A stretch of 64,000 bases of DNA from Flavobacterium cutihirudinis. GTDB taxonomy: Bacteria > Bacteroidota > Bacteroidia > Flavobacteriales > Flavobacteriaceae. Position 1 is the stretch's first letter. Each line of letters starts with the position of its first letter. Positions 25,343 to 34,678 of this stretch are shown one piece after another. The stretch spans positions 496,001 to 560,000 of the forward strand of contig NZ_QRDQ01000009.1 in the NCBI RefSeq assembly GCF_003385895.1, in the 5' to 3' direction. Below the pieces are notes generated by a model. The model worked only from the letters and a program-made list of their open reading frames with translations, had not been told where the DNA came from and ran no database searches. A program made the position numbers and the translations under genes.

Positions 25343-28300
25343 ATGAAAACAAAGTTCACTCAAATTTTAAAGCAGAGATATTACCTCTTGTTTTTCTTTA
25401 GTTTATTATTACAACAAACGTATGCGCAGCAACAAATTACCATTACTGGTAAAGTTGTAGCTGCCTCAGGCGAATCGGTTCCGTTTGCGAATGTCTTAAT
25501 TAAAGGCACAACAAATGGTGCAGTGACGGATTTTGACGGAAGTTATAAAATCAATGCCGGAGCAAATCAGACATTAATTTTTAGCTCACAAGGCTACAAA
25601 ACAACAGAAATAGCTATTAACAACCGTACTTCTATTAATGTAACATTAGAAGAAGACGCGATGAAACTCGATGAGATAGTTGTTGTAGGTTATGGATCGC
25701 AACAGAAAAAAGATCTTACGGGAGCAGTTGCATTGGTTAAACCGGAAGAAATCCAGAAACGACAAGTTACTACTGTAGCTGATGGACTTCAAGGATTAGT
25801 TACCGGAGTTAAAGTTCGCGGTGGCGGACGTCCGGGACAAGAAGCTAATGTTGAAATTCGTGGATTAAAAAATCTTCAAAACACAAACCCTCTTTATGTT
25901 ATTGATGGTTTGGTTACTTCTGCAAACAGAGATTTTAATCCAAATGATATCGAAAGTATTCAGGTTTTAAAAGATGCATCGGCTGCTGCAATTTACGGCT
26001 CAAGAGCTGCAAATGGTGTAATCATTATTACAACTAAAAAAGGTAAAAAAGGACCGCTTCAGGTTGAAGTTTCTGCAAAAACAAGCTTTCAGGTTATGCC
26101 TCGCTATGATTTGATGGAAACGGAAGAGTTTGCTAAATACAACAACATGGCTTATGATAATGCTGGTTTTCAAAGACAAAATCTTAACATGGATGTAAAT
26201 ACAGACTGGCAGGACGCAACTTTCCAAACCGGAATGATGCAGGATTATAATGCTAGTTTTTCTGGAGGAAATGAAACCTCAACATTCTTTATGTCTGGGA
26301 ATTATTTTGGAAACGAAGGAACTGTTATCGGAACTGATTTTGACAGAATTTCATTTCGTGTAAATTCAAGCGGAACTAAAGGAATTTTCAGCATTGGAGA
26401 AAACTTAGCAATAAGCAATTCTAAAACAGATGAAATGTCTGGGAATCCAATTATTGATGTATACAGAATGACACCTACAATTCCGTTATACGATCCTTCA
26501 AATCCTGGAGGTTATGGTTACGGAAAACAAGGAGTTGCAGATACTTTTGGTACAAATCCATTAGCAATAGCAGATTTTGCAAATACTACAAATCAAAATT
26601 TTAGAATTAGAGGAAATATCTGGTCAGAATTAAAATTCACTCCATGGTTAAAATACCGTTTCAACTTTGGATACGAAACTAGTTTTGATTCTTATAAATT
26701 CATGAGAAAAAAAGGAAACTGGTCGTTAAATCAACCGCAAGATCCTTCTCAGACAGATCAAAATAAAGGAAGATCAGAAACAATGTTATTCGAAAATACT
26801 TTGACTTTCAAAAAGACTTTTGGAAAACATGATATCTCTCTTTTAGTTGGTCAGACTTTTCAAAAAGATACTTATGATCAAATTTACGGAACAAAGAGAA
26901 ATCTTCCGTTAAACTCAGGAACAGGACAATATTATGAGGTTTTAAACCAAGGAGATTCACCAGTTGTAGGAGGTTTTATTAACGAAGCTGCTCTTGCGTC
27001 TTATTTAGGAAGGTTAGAATACAACTACGATAACCGTTACTTATTTAATGCTGTTTTAAGACGTGACGGATCATCAAGATTTAGTGATGCAAACAAATGG
27101 GGTAATTTCCCTTCTGTTTCTGCCGGATGGAGAATAAGCAATGAATCTTTCTTTAAATCTGAATTCATTAAAGATTTAAAATTAAGAGCAAGTTACGGAG
27201 AATTAGGTTCTGGTAACATTGGATATTACGAATACAAAAGTTTCGTGAATAACTTTGGACAAGTTGTATTAGGAAACGGACAAACTTTATATCCTTCTGC
27301 AACTCAGGTAAAATTATCGAATTCTGAATTACGTTGGGAAAAATTAAAACAAACCAATTTCGGATTAGATCTTGGAGTTTTAAATAATGATTTACGCCTT
27401 ACAGCAGATTATTTTATTGCTCGTACTGAAGATGTATTATTTGGTTTCCCAATTTTATTAACGACAGGAAACGACGGTGGAAACCCAATTTCTAATGCTG
27501 CAACTGTAGAAAACAAAGGTTTCGAAATAGAATTGGCTTACAGCAAAAAGATCGATGATTTCTCTTTTAATGCTTCTGTGAATTTCACAAAAGTGAACAA
27601 TAAACTGGTTTCATTAGGAAACGGACAAAACGAAAATATTTCAGGTAATACTATGACACGAGCAGGATCTCCTGTTGGAATGTGGTATGTTCTTCAAACG
27701 GATGGATTGTTTCAAAATCAACAGGAAATTGACAACTACAAAAATGCTAATGGAAAAGTAATTATGCCAAATGCAGTACCTGGAGATATTCGTTTTAAAG
27801 ATGTGAACGGTGACGGACAAATTACAAGTGATGATAAAGATATTGTTGGAAGTCCATGGCCAGAATTCGAAATGGGTTTCAATGCCGGAGCAGAATACAA
27901 AGGTTTTGACTTTTCTATGAACTGGATTGCTTCTCACGGAGCTACTGTTTATGACGGATTTAGAAGTGTTGTAGATCGTTTTGATGATAATAGTAATTAC
28001 AGAGCAGGAATTCAGCCTTGGACACCAGAAAATCCAAATACTGATTTTCCAAGAATTACAAAAGGATCAACTTTAAATTCAAGAGGAGACAGTGATCGTT
28101 TCTTAGAAAATGGTGATTTTATCAGACTTAAATACATTGGATTTGGTTACAATTTGCCTGAAAGTGTTCTAAAAAATTCAGGAATTACAAGAGCAAGATT
28201 AACATTGTCTGCACAAAACATTATTACAATTACTAAATATCAAGGTTTAGATCCTGAATTTACAAACAGTAATATTTTTGAAAGAGGTGTTGATAACGGA

Positions 28301-28351
28301 GCTTTCCCGAATCTAAAAACATATTCTTTTGGTGTTGAATTTAGCTTTTAA
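25343..28351 (+). CDS. SusC-like TonB-dependent outer membrane glycan transporter
   Basis: 1002 residues. Signal peptide about 1-29 (ending QQTYAQQ); CarboxypepD_reg domain (ITGKVVAASGESVPFANVLIKGTTNGAVTDFDGSYKI) about 32-110; the TonB-box-like segment MKLDEIVVVGYGSQQKKDLTGAV; then the plug with the SusC signature NPNDIESIQVLKDASAAAIYGSRAANGVIIITTKKGK (about 195-232) and a 22-strand barrel ending in an aromatic strand (YSFGVEFSF). It imports oligosaccharides across the outer membrane together with the SusD protein encoded 17 bp downstream. Confidence 0.95.
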   Translation: MKTKFTQILKQRYYLLFFFSLLLQQTYAQQQITITGKVVAASGESVPFANVLIKGTTNGAVTDFDGSYKINAGANQTLIFSSQGYKTTEIAINNRTSINVTLEEDAMKLDEIVVVGYGSQQKKDLTGAVALVKPEEIQKRQVTTVADGLQGLVTGVKVRGGGRPGQEANVEIRGLKNLQNTNPLYVIDGLVTSANRDFNPNDIESIQVLKDASAAAIYGSRAANGVIIITTKKGKKGPLQVEVSAKTSFQVMPRYDLMETEEFAKYNNMAYDNAGFQRQNLNMDVNTDWQDATFQTGMMQDYNASFSGGNETSTFFMSGNYFGNEGTVIGTDFDRISFRVNSSGTKGIFSIGENLAISNSKTDEMSGNPIIDVYRMTPTIPLYDPSNPGGYGYGKQGVADTFGTNPLAIADFANTTNQNFRIRGNIWSELKFTPWLKYRFNFGYETSFDSYKFMRKKGNWSLNQPQDPSQTDQNKGRSETMLFENTLTFKKTFGKHDISLLVGQTFQKDTYDQIYGTKRNLPLNSGTGQYYEVLNQGDSPVVGGFINEAALASYLGRLEYNYDNRYLFNAVLRRDGSSRFSDANKWGNFPSVSAGWRISNESFFKSEFIKDLKLRASYGELGSGNIGYYEYKSFVNNFGQVVLGNGQTLYPSATQVKLSNSELRWEKLKQTNFGLDLGVLNNDLRLTADYFIARTEDVLFGFPILLTTGNDGGNPISNAATVENKGFEIELAYSKKIDDFSFNASVNFTKVNNKLVSLGNGQNENISGNTMTRAGSPVGMWYVLQTDGLFQNQQEIDNYKNANGKVIMPNAVPGDIRFKDVNGDGQITSDDKDIVGSPWPEFEMGFNAGAEYKGFDFSMNWIASHGATVYDGFRSVVDRFDDNSNYRAGIQPWTPENPNTDFPRITKGSTLNSRGDSDRFLENGDFIRLKYIGFGYNLPESVLKNSGITRARLTLSAQNIITITKYQGLDPEFTNSNIFERGVDNGAFPNLKTYSFGVEFSF

Positions 28352-28368
28352 TTAAAAAAAACAGCGTA

Positions 28369-29892
28369 ATGAAAAAAATAATAATAATTACAGTAGCTTT
28401 TCTAGGTCTTGTTTTTACTGCTTGTGAAAACGAATTAGACCTGAACAGTCCAAATGATATAACAGTAGATCAATATTGGAAAACTGAAAGTGATGCACAG
28501 GCCGGAGTAAACTCAATTTATGCCATGTTTTATAAAGATGGTTTATGGGCAAGATGGATGTATTTCCGTCTGGATTTAACTTCTGATGAAGGATATAGCG
28601 TAAGTCCGTGGACCGAATTGGCAGACTGGACAAGATTCAATTATATCAATTATAATTTTTGGGAAGGAAATGCCGTAACATGGAGAGATACTTACAAAGC
28701 TATTTTTAGATGTAACCAGGTTTTGGCAAATGTTCCAAATATTACTTTTCAAAATGAAGATGACAAAAAGAAAATCATAGCTCAGGCTAAATTTTTCAGA
28801 GCATTACATTACTATTATGCTGCGGTTATTTGGGAAAATGTTCCGTTGGTTTTAGAGCCATCTACGCCGCAAGATTTGCCACAGCAAAAAGATGTAACTG
28901 AAATTTGGGCACAGATTGAAAAAGATTTAAATGAGTCTTTCGCCGATTTGCCAACTAAATGGGGAGACGATCAAACAGGAAGACCTGATAAAGGTGCTGT
29001 ACAGGCTTTTTTAGCAAAAGTTTATATGCAACAACATAAATGGCCAGAAGCAAAAACAGCACTTGAATATCTAATTACAGGTCCTGGAGCAAGATACAGT
29101 TTGGTTGCTAATTACAGAGACAACTTTACAGATTTACATGAAAACAACAGCGAATCAGTATTTGAAATTCAGTTTGGAGATCAAAGAAAAGGAGGAACTG
29201 GAGAAGATCAAAATGCTGCGGTTTCAAGCAACCGTTCTCAATTTTTTGCACCAAGAGGAATTGGATGGTCAGATGGACAGGCTCGTATCTGGTTAGTTGA
29301 TGCTTTCAAACAAGAAAACAATAAAAATGGAGATCTTGATGAAAGATTAAGATGGACTTTATATTATCCTCAACTATTAGCTGATTTTGGTGATAAAACA
29401 TATGGCAGAGATTGGGAATGGAACAATAACGAAGCATGGTTCAGAAAAGGAAGTCGTGATTATTACAGAAATAACGAAGATTATTACAGTCAGGTAAATT
29501 ACAGATTGGTACGTTATGCAGATATTTTATTACGCTACGCCGAAGTTTTAAACGAAACAGGAAATACTGCACAAGCTTATCAATATGTTGATTTAGTGAG
29601 AGCACGTGCTAACATGAATACATTGGCAGTCGTTCATCCTGAAATTGGAAATGATCATGATAAGTTTTTAGAAAGATTAAAAATGGAAAGAGTTTTAGAA
29701 TTAGCCGGAGAAAGTGTTCGCTGGGAAGATTTAAAACGCTGGGGAGATTTAGACACTCAGGCATCTGTTGATAAAATTGCGCTTCGTGATCCTGATTTTA
29801 AAAACTTTACAGTGGGTAAAAATCATAGAATGCCAATTCCGCAAAGCGATGTGGACAACAATCCAAACTTAGATCAAAACCCTGAATATTAA
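28369..29892 (+). CDS. SusD/RagB-like glycan-binding lipoprotein
   Basis: 507 residues with a lipobox (LVFTAC, Cys at about 19) and the SusD start ENELDLNSPNDITVDQYWKTESDAQAGVNSIY. TPR-like helices follow (AKFFRALHYYYAAVIWENVPLVLEPS and GAVQAFLAKVYMQQHKWPEAKTALEYL). The C-terminal family signature is YADILLRYAEVLNETGNTAQAYQYVDLVRARANMNTL, with RVLELAGESVRWEDLKRWGDL. It caps the SusC barrel and binds the incoming glycan at the cell surface. Confidence 0.95.
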   Translation: MKKIIIITVAFLGLVFTACENELDLNSPNDITVDQYWKTESDAQAGVNSIYAMFYKDGLWARWMYFRLDLTSDEGYSVSPWTELADWTRFNYINYNFWEGNAVTWRDTYKAIFRCNQVLANVPNITFQNEDDKKKIIAQAKFFRALHYYYAAVIWENVPLVLEPSTPQDLPQQKDVTEIWAQIEKDLNESFADLPTKWGDDQTGRPDKGAVQAFLAKVYMQQHKWPEAKTALEYLITGPGARYSLVANYRDNFTDLHENNSESVFEIQFGDQRKGGTGEDQNAAVSSNRSQFFAPRGIGWSDGQARIWLVDAFKQENNKNGDLDERLRWTLYYPQLLADFGDKTYGRDWEWNNNEAWFRKGSRDYYRNNEDYYSQVNYRLVRYADILLRYAEVLNETGNTAQAYQYVDLVRARANMNTLAVVHPEIGNDHDKFLERLKMERVLELAGESVRWEDLKRWGDLDTQASVDKIALRDPDFKNFTVGKNHRMPIPQSDVDNNPNLDQNPEY

Positions 29893-29975
29893 ACTATTTT
29901 TTAAGGGAATCAGATACTCTAATCTGATTCCCTTATCATAAAGAACAAATTGTTCATACTTAAGAAAAAATTATA

Positions 29976-31103
29976 ATGAGAAAGATAAAACTGTATCTAA
30001 CATCACTGTTAGCTGGGCTAGTATTGTTCAGCTGCGACCAAAAAAGAGAAATCTGGACCAAAGATCAAGCTAATGAATGGTATGGAAAACAGCCTTGGTT
30101 AATTGGCGCAAATTATACTCCAAGTACAGCCATTAATCAATTAGAAATGTGGCAGGCAGACAGTTTTGATCCACAAAGAATCGACCAGGAATTAGGCTGG
30201 GCCGAAGGACTTGGAATGAATGTAATGCGTGTTTACTTACACGATTTATTGCACAAACAAGATGCCGAAGGTTTGTACAAACGTATGGATACATTTTTAG
30301 GAATTGCAGAAAAACATCATATCAAAATCTTATTTGTTTTGTTTGATTCATGCTGGGATCCGTTTCCGGTTTTAGGAAAGCAACGTGCTCCAAAACCGCA
30401 TACGCACAACTCAGGATGGGTACAAAGTCCGGGACAAAAGGTTTTAAGAGATTCAACTCAATATCCTCGTCTTGAGAAATATGTTAAAGAAACGATTTCA
30501 AAATTTGCAGATGACGAGCGTATTTTAGGCTGGGATCTATGGAATGAACCCGATAATATGACAGGTCCATCTTACGAAAAAGTTGAAATTAAAGATAAAG
30601 TAGCATTGATTTTACCGCTTCTAAAAAATGTGTTTGTGTGGGCTAGAGAAAGTAACCCTTCGCAACCATTAACTTCAGGAGTTTGGGTTGGTGATTGGAG
30701 TGATCCTAATAAAATGCTTCCGATGCACAAAATGCAAATCGAACAGTCTGATGTGGTTTCTTTCCATAATTACAACACACCAGCCGATTTTGAAAAGGTA
30801 ATCAAAGAATTACAGCGTTACGGAAAACCTTTATTGTGTACCGAATATATGGCAAGACCAAACGGAAGCACTTTTGAAGGCTTTTTACCAATCGCCAAAA
30901 AGTATAAAGTTGGTATGATCAATTGGGGATTTGTTGACGGAAAAACACAAACCAAATACGCGTGGGACAGCTGGACGAAAAAATATGATGCAGAACCGGA
31001 AGTCTGGTTTCACGAAGTTCTTAGAAACGACGGAACACCATACATAAAAGCCGAAACAGATTTGATCAAAAAGATGACTTCTGAGGCAAATAAGACTAAT
31101 TAG
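29976..31103 (+). CDS. GH5-like (beta/alpha)8-barrel glycoside hydrolase, lipoprotein
   Basis: 375 residues with a lipoprotein signal (LLAGLVLFSC). The clan A barrel shows LGWAEGLGMNVMRVYLHDLLH (about 77) and the acid/base Glu in GWDLWNEPDNMTG (about 190). The likely nucleophile Glu is in KPLLCTEYMARPNGS (about 289). Bacteroidota homologues are often named 1,4-beta-xylanase or cellulase-like GH5, but substrate assignment from name alone is unsafe. It sits third in the PUL, so it probably acts on the backbone or side chain of the imported glycan. Confidence 0.75.
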   Translation: MRKIKLYLTSLLAGLVLFSCDQKREIWTKDQANEWYGKQPWLIGANYTPSTAINQLEMWQADSFDPQRIDQELGWAEGLGMNVMRVYLHDLLHKQDAEGLYKRMDTFLGIAEKHHIKILFVLFDSCWDPFPVLGKQRAPKPHTHNSGWVQSPGQKVLRDSTQYPRLEKYVKETISKFADDERILGWDLWNEPDNMTGPSYEKVEIKDKVALILPLLKNVFVWARESNPSQPLTSGVWVGDWSDPNKMLPMHKMQIEQSDVVSFHNYNTPADFEKVIKELQRYGKPLLCTEYMARPNGSTFEGFLPIAKKYKVGMINWGFVDGKTQTKYAWDSWTKKYDAEPEVWFHEVLRNDGTPYIKAETDLIKKMTSEANKTN

Positions 31104-31139
31104 ATAATGTGTCAATTTGATAATTAGATACTTGTTTTT

Positions 31140-31345
31140 GGCCACAGATTTCACATATTAAAATGATTAAAATCTGTGGCCGAAAAATTAAACACATAGA
31201 AACATAGATTTTATAATTTCTTTTTTGAGAGCATAGAAAAAGCTCGCTTTCACACAAAGCTATGTGTATTTTAATAAATGAAATGCCTTTTATAGACAAA
31301 GTAAAGCTATGTCTCTATGTGTTAAAAAATCCTTTTAATCTGTGT
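31140..31345. repeat. Nested intergenic palindromes (CACAGATT and CACATAGA types)
   Basis: GGCCACAGATTT (31140-31151) pairs with AAATCTGTGGCC (31170-31181). AACACATAGAAACATAG (31189-31205) is mirrored by CTATGTCTCTATGTGTT near 31306-31322, and CTATGTGT occurs again at 31260. The run ends with AATCTGTGTAATCTGTGGC. These are probably dispersed Flavobacterium repeats. They lie between two PUL genes and could also shape the transcript. Confidence 0.55.
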
Positions 31346-31376
31346 AATCTGTGGCAAAAAACTAAAACGAACAGCA

Positions 31377-32402
31377 ATGAAAACATACACAATAAAACTC
31401 TTTTTTCTAGCGGTAATTCTGATTGGAATTTCCGCGAAAGCGCAACAACCAGATCCGCCGGGACAAGCTAAGGGAAATGAAAAACCTAAAAACGAGGCTT
31501 ATCTTTTTGCGCATATGACGCACAATGATTATGGCCGATTGTATTATTCTGTCAGCCTTGACGGTTTGCATTGGGAAAACCTAAATGGCGGAAAACGCGT
31601 TTTTGAAGATTACAAAGGACATCCGGATATCTGCAAAGGCCCGGACGGAAAATATTATATCGCAGGAAATACCGGAGACGATGCAAAAAGTATCAATATT
31701 TGGGTTTCAGATGATTTAATTACCTGGAAAAAACATTCAGATTACACACCGGATTTAAAAAGTACTCCCGATTATTCGAATGCTTTACAGCGAATTGGTG
31801 CGCCAAAATTGTATTACGATAATGATTCTCAACAGTTCATTATGACTTGGCACACACCACATTTGGAAGGAACAAAAGAAGATGGAGAACGTTATTGGGC
31901 AAGTCAGCGAACGTTGTATGTTTTGTCTAAAGATTTAAAAACTTTTGAAGGAACTCCAAAACGTTTGTTCGATTGGGATATGGGAACAATTGATGTTTTT
32001 ATTCGTAAAGTCGGCGACTCCTACTACGCCGTAATTAAAGATGAAACCTACCCTACTTTATATTGGACAACAGGAAAAACGATTCGAATTGCCAAATCAA
32101 AATCACTTTTAGGTCCTTATTCTTTGCCTCAACAATCTATTAGTCCTAACTTTAGAGAAGCGCCAATGTTGATTCCGTCTCCTGATGATAAAATATGGTA
32201 CATGTATTACGAACAATATCCGGGAGTTTCCTACGGATTATCGATTGCAGATAATCTAAACGGTCCTTGGTTTCAGGCCTCAGGTTACACTTTTTTCTCC
32301 GATTGGGATAAATACAGTTTGCCAGAAAAAGTACGTCACGGCTGTATGATTACAATCTCTAAAAAAGAATACGACAGTTTAGTGAAGAAATTCAAAAAAT
32401 AA
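31377..32402 (+). CDS. GH43-type five-bladed beta-propeller glycoside hydrolase, secreted
   Basis: 341 residues with a signal peptide ending AKAQQ. The blades carry a plausible catalytic trio: Asp in YKGHPDICKGPDGKYYIAG (about 83), Asp in WDMGTIDVFIRKVGDSYYAVIKDE (about 203) and Glu in NFREAPMLIPSPDDKIWYMYYEQ (about 262). This matches the GH43/GH32-superfamily layout of base, pKa modulator and acid. The first Asp motif is HPD, not the commoner ADP, so it may be an atypical GH43 subfamily or a relative. A function in removing arabinose, xylose or galactose residues is inferred from the PUL context. Confidence 0.7.
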   Translation: MKTYTIKLFFLAVILIGISAKAQQPDPPGQAKGNEKPKNEAYLFAHMTHNDYGRLYYSVSLDGLHWENLNGGKRVFEDYKGHPDICKGPDGKYYIAGNTGDDAKSINIWVSDDLITWKKHSDYTPDLKSTPDYSNALQRIGAPKLYYDNDSQQFIMTWHTPHLEGTKEDGERYWASQRTLYVLSKDLKTFEGTPKRLFDWDMGTIDVFIRKVGDSYYAVIKDETYPTLYWTTGKTIRIAKSKSLLGPYSLPQQSISPNFREAPMLIPSPDDKIWYMYYEQYPGVSYGLSIADNLNGPWFQASGYTFFSDWDKYSLPEKVRHGCMITISKKEYDSLVKKFKK

Positions 32403-32771
32403 TTATGAATTGTAAATTGTTAATGGTGAATTATTTACGAACTTTTCAGGCCTCATTTGAGTTATTTACAATTTACCATGAACAATATACAATTAAGAAG
32501 AGTTGGTTAGTTAAGTTAGTTTGGGAATTTACCAGGCTTATTGTGGTTATAAGTCTGGTAATTCATTTTGATTTAGAAGTAACACCAAAGTATTAAAATA
32601 TTTTCACCATATAAGTTATGTAAGGTCATATTAAGTTGGGTCGTAGATTAAAAGTGAGAACTTTCATTCTCTTGACATTGTTTTAAAACAGTTGCTTAAA
32701 CTAAAATGAACTTATATCACTTATATGTTAAAAAAAACTTATGAGAGTAAAATCTCAAAATATTATAGACG
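32403..32771. other. Gene-free spacer with AT-rich repeats and a hairpin before the GH2 gene
   Basis: The left part carries the AATTGTAAATTGTTAATGG-type repeat and an inverted copy (TTTACAATTTACCATGAAC). GAATTTACCAGGCTTAT (32525-32541) pairs with ATAAGTCTGGTAATTC (32549-32564). A 63-codon open frame across this spacer has repeat-like sequence and is not counted as a gene. Confidence 0.5.
32525..32564 (+). terminator. Hairpin, possible attenuator inside the PUL operon
   Basis: A 16-17-bp imperfect stem with a 7-base loop (TGTGGTT region). Only a weak T-rich tail follows. It could attenuate transcription before GH2 or protect the 3' end of the upstream transcript. Confidence 0.4.
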
Positions 32772-34580
32772 ATGAAAAGAAAAAGTATCCTTTTTTTAGC
32801 CTTATTTTCTGTACTTGCAGTTAATGCACAATGGAAACCGCAAGGAGATAAAATCAAGACAAAATGGACAGCACAGCTTGATCCGAACAAAACTTTACCG
32901 GAATATCCCCGTCCTATTATGGAGCGCAGCCAATGGAAAAACCTTAATGGATTATGGAATTATACCATTCAGGATCTTGGAAAAACAACGCCAACAAAAT
33001 ATGATGGGCAAATTCTGGTTCCGTTTGCAGTAGAATCAAGTCTGTCCGGCGTTATGAAACAAGTAGGAGCACAAAAAGAACTTTGGTATGAAACCAATTT
33101 TTCGCTTGAATCAAATTGGAAAGAAAAGAATATCATATTGCATTTTGGTGCTGTCGACTGGAAAACAGAAGTTTTTATAAACGATGTAAAAGTAGGTTCA
33201 CATACTGGTGGTTACACGCCATTTTCATTTGATATTACTCCATTTATTCAAAAAGGGAAAAATCAAAAACTAGTTGTAAAAGTTTGGGATCCATCAAATG
33301 ACGGACCTCAGCCGAGAGGAAAACAAGTTAAAAATCCGGAAGGAATCTGGTATACACCAGTAACCGGAATTTGGCAGACAGTTTGGATTGAACCTGTAAA
33401 TGCTAAAAATATTACGGAGTTAAAAACAACACCAAATATCGATCAAAACAGTATCAGTATAAAGGCTAATGTGAATGGAGCTGAGAAAGGAGATTTAATA
33501 GAAATCACTGTTTTTGATGGAGACAAAGAAATTGCGAAAGAAAAAGCGGTACTAAATGAAAGCAACGATATTGTATTGAACAACCCAAAATTATGGTCGC
33601 CTGAAAGTCCGTTTTTGTATCAGACTAAAATTCGCTTAATCAGCAAAAACAAAGTGGTCGATGAAGTGAAAAGTTATTTTGCAATGCGAAAAATCTCGTC
33701 AAAAAGAGATAAAAACGGCATTATGAGAATGCAGTTGAACAACAAAGATTATTTTCAGTACGGGCCTCTGGATCAAGGCTGGTGGCCAGACGGATTGTAT
33801 ACTGCTCCAACAGACGAAGCTTTGAAATACGATATTATTAAAACAAAAGAATTAGGTTTTAATATGATTCGTAAACATGTAAAAGTGGAACCGGAGCGTT
33901 GGTATACACATTGCGATCAATTAGGAATTTTGGTTTGGCAGGATATGCCAAGCGGAGACGATCAGCCTGTTTGGCAAAACACAAAATATTTTGAAGGAAC
34001 AGAATTGCACCGTTCTGCAAAATCAGAAGAAATCTATAAGAAAGAGTGGCGCGAAATAATGGATCATTTGTATTCCTATCCGAGTATTGTGGTTTGGGTT
34101 CCATTTAACGAAGCTTGGGGACAATTCAAAACCGTTGAAATCACAGAATGGACAAAAAATCACGATCCAAGCCGATTAACTAATTCCTCAAGCGGAGGAA
34201 ATCACTTTCAGACAGGAGACATTTTAGATTTGCACAATTATCCTGGACCAGAGATGTATTTGTATGATGCAAGAAGAGTAACTGTTTTAGGCGAATATGG
34301 CGGAATCGGTCTTCCGCTTGAAGGACATTTATGGAGAGAAAATAATAACTGGGGTTACGTTAAATTTAAAAATGAAGCGGAAGTAACAGCGGAATATATC
34401 AAATATGCCCAAATTCTGAAAAATTATGTAAAAACAGGTTTTTCAGCAGCGGTTTACACGCAAACTACCGATGTTGAAGGCGAAGTAAACGGTTTCATGA
34501 CTTATGATAGAAAAGTAGACAAAATGGATTTTAAAGCCGTGAATAAAATGAATACTGAGGTTATAAATGCTTTGAATTAA
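32772..34580 (+). CDS. GH2 family beta-glycosidase (beta-galactosidase/glucuronidase type)
   Basis: 602 residues with a signal peptide ending VNAQW. The N-terminal sugar-binding jelly roll (ERSQWKNLNGLWNYTI...FVPFAVESSLSG type, about 50-200) is followed by an Ig-like domain and a TIM barrel. The acid/base Glu lies in YPSIVVWVPFNEAWGQFKT (about 446) and the nucleophile Glu in RVTVLGEYGGIGLPLEGH (about 507). The length is short for a GH2 enzyme because the C-terminal domains of LacZ are absent. It probably removes beta-linked galactose or a related sugar in the periplasm. Confidence 0.88.
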   Translation: MKRKSILFLALFSVLAVNAQWKPQGDKIKTKWTAQLDPNKTLPEYPRPIMERSQWKNLNGLWNYTIQDLGKTTPTKYDGQILVPFAVESSLSGVMKQVGAQKELWYETNFSLESNWKEKNIILHFGAVDWKTEVFINDVKVGSHTGGYTPFSFDITPFIQKGKNQKLVVKVWDPSNDGPQPRGKQVKNPEGIWYTPVTGIWQTVWIEPVNAKNITELKTTPNIDQNSISIKANVNGAEKGDLIEITVFDGDKEIAKEKAVLNESNDIVLNNPKLWSPESPFLYQTKIRLISKNKVVDEVKSYFAMRKISSKRDKNGIMRMQLNNKDYFQYGPLDQGWWPDGLYTAPTDEALKYDIIKTKELGFNMIRKHVKVEPERWYTHCDQLGILVWQDMPSGDDQPVWQNTKYFEGTELHRSAKSEEIYKKEWREIMDHLYSYPSIVVWVPFNEAWGQFKTVEITEWTKNHDPSRLTNSSSGGNHFQTGDILDLHNYPGPEMYLYDARRVTVLGEYGGIGLPLEGHLWRENNNWGYVKFKNEAEVTAEYIKYAQILKNYVKTGFSAAVYTQTTDVEGEVNGFMTYDRKVDKMDFKAVNKMNTEVINALN

Positions 34581-34595
34581 AAGTGGTTTTTCTCC

Positions 34596-34653
34596 CGCAG
34601 ATTTGGCGGATTTAGCTGATAAAATAATCTGTCCAATCTGCCAAATCTGCGGG
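34596..34653. terminator. Long perfect-arm palindrome after GH2
   Basis: CCCGCAGATTTGGCGGATT pairs with AATCTGCCAAATCTGCGGG with few mismatches. It may be a dispersed palindrome or intra-operon processing hairpin; no strong T run follows. Confidence 0.5.
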
Positions 34654-34678
34654 AAAAATTCAAATAAAAAAACTAAAA

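Noticed and set aside
32405..32596. 63-codon open frame downstream of the GH43-type gene
   Set aside because: It runs through AT-rich repeats and a hairpin, has no plausible domain, and its start is inside a dispersed repeat.
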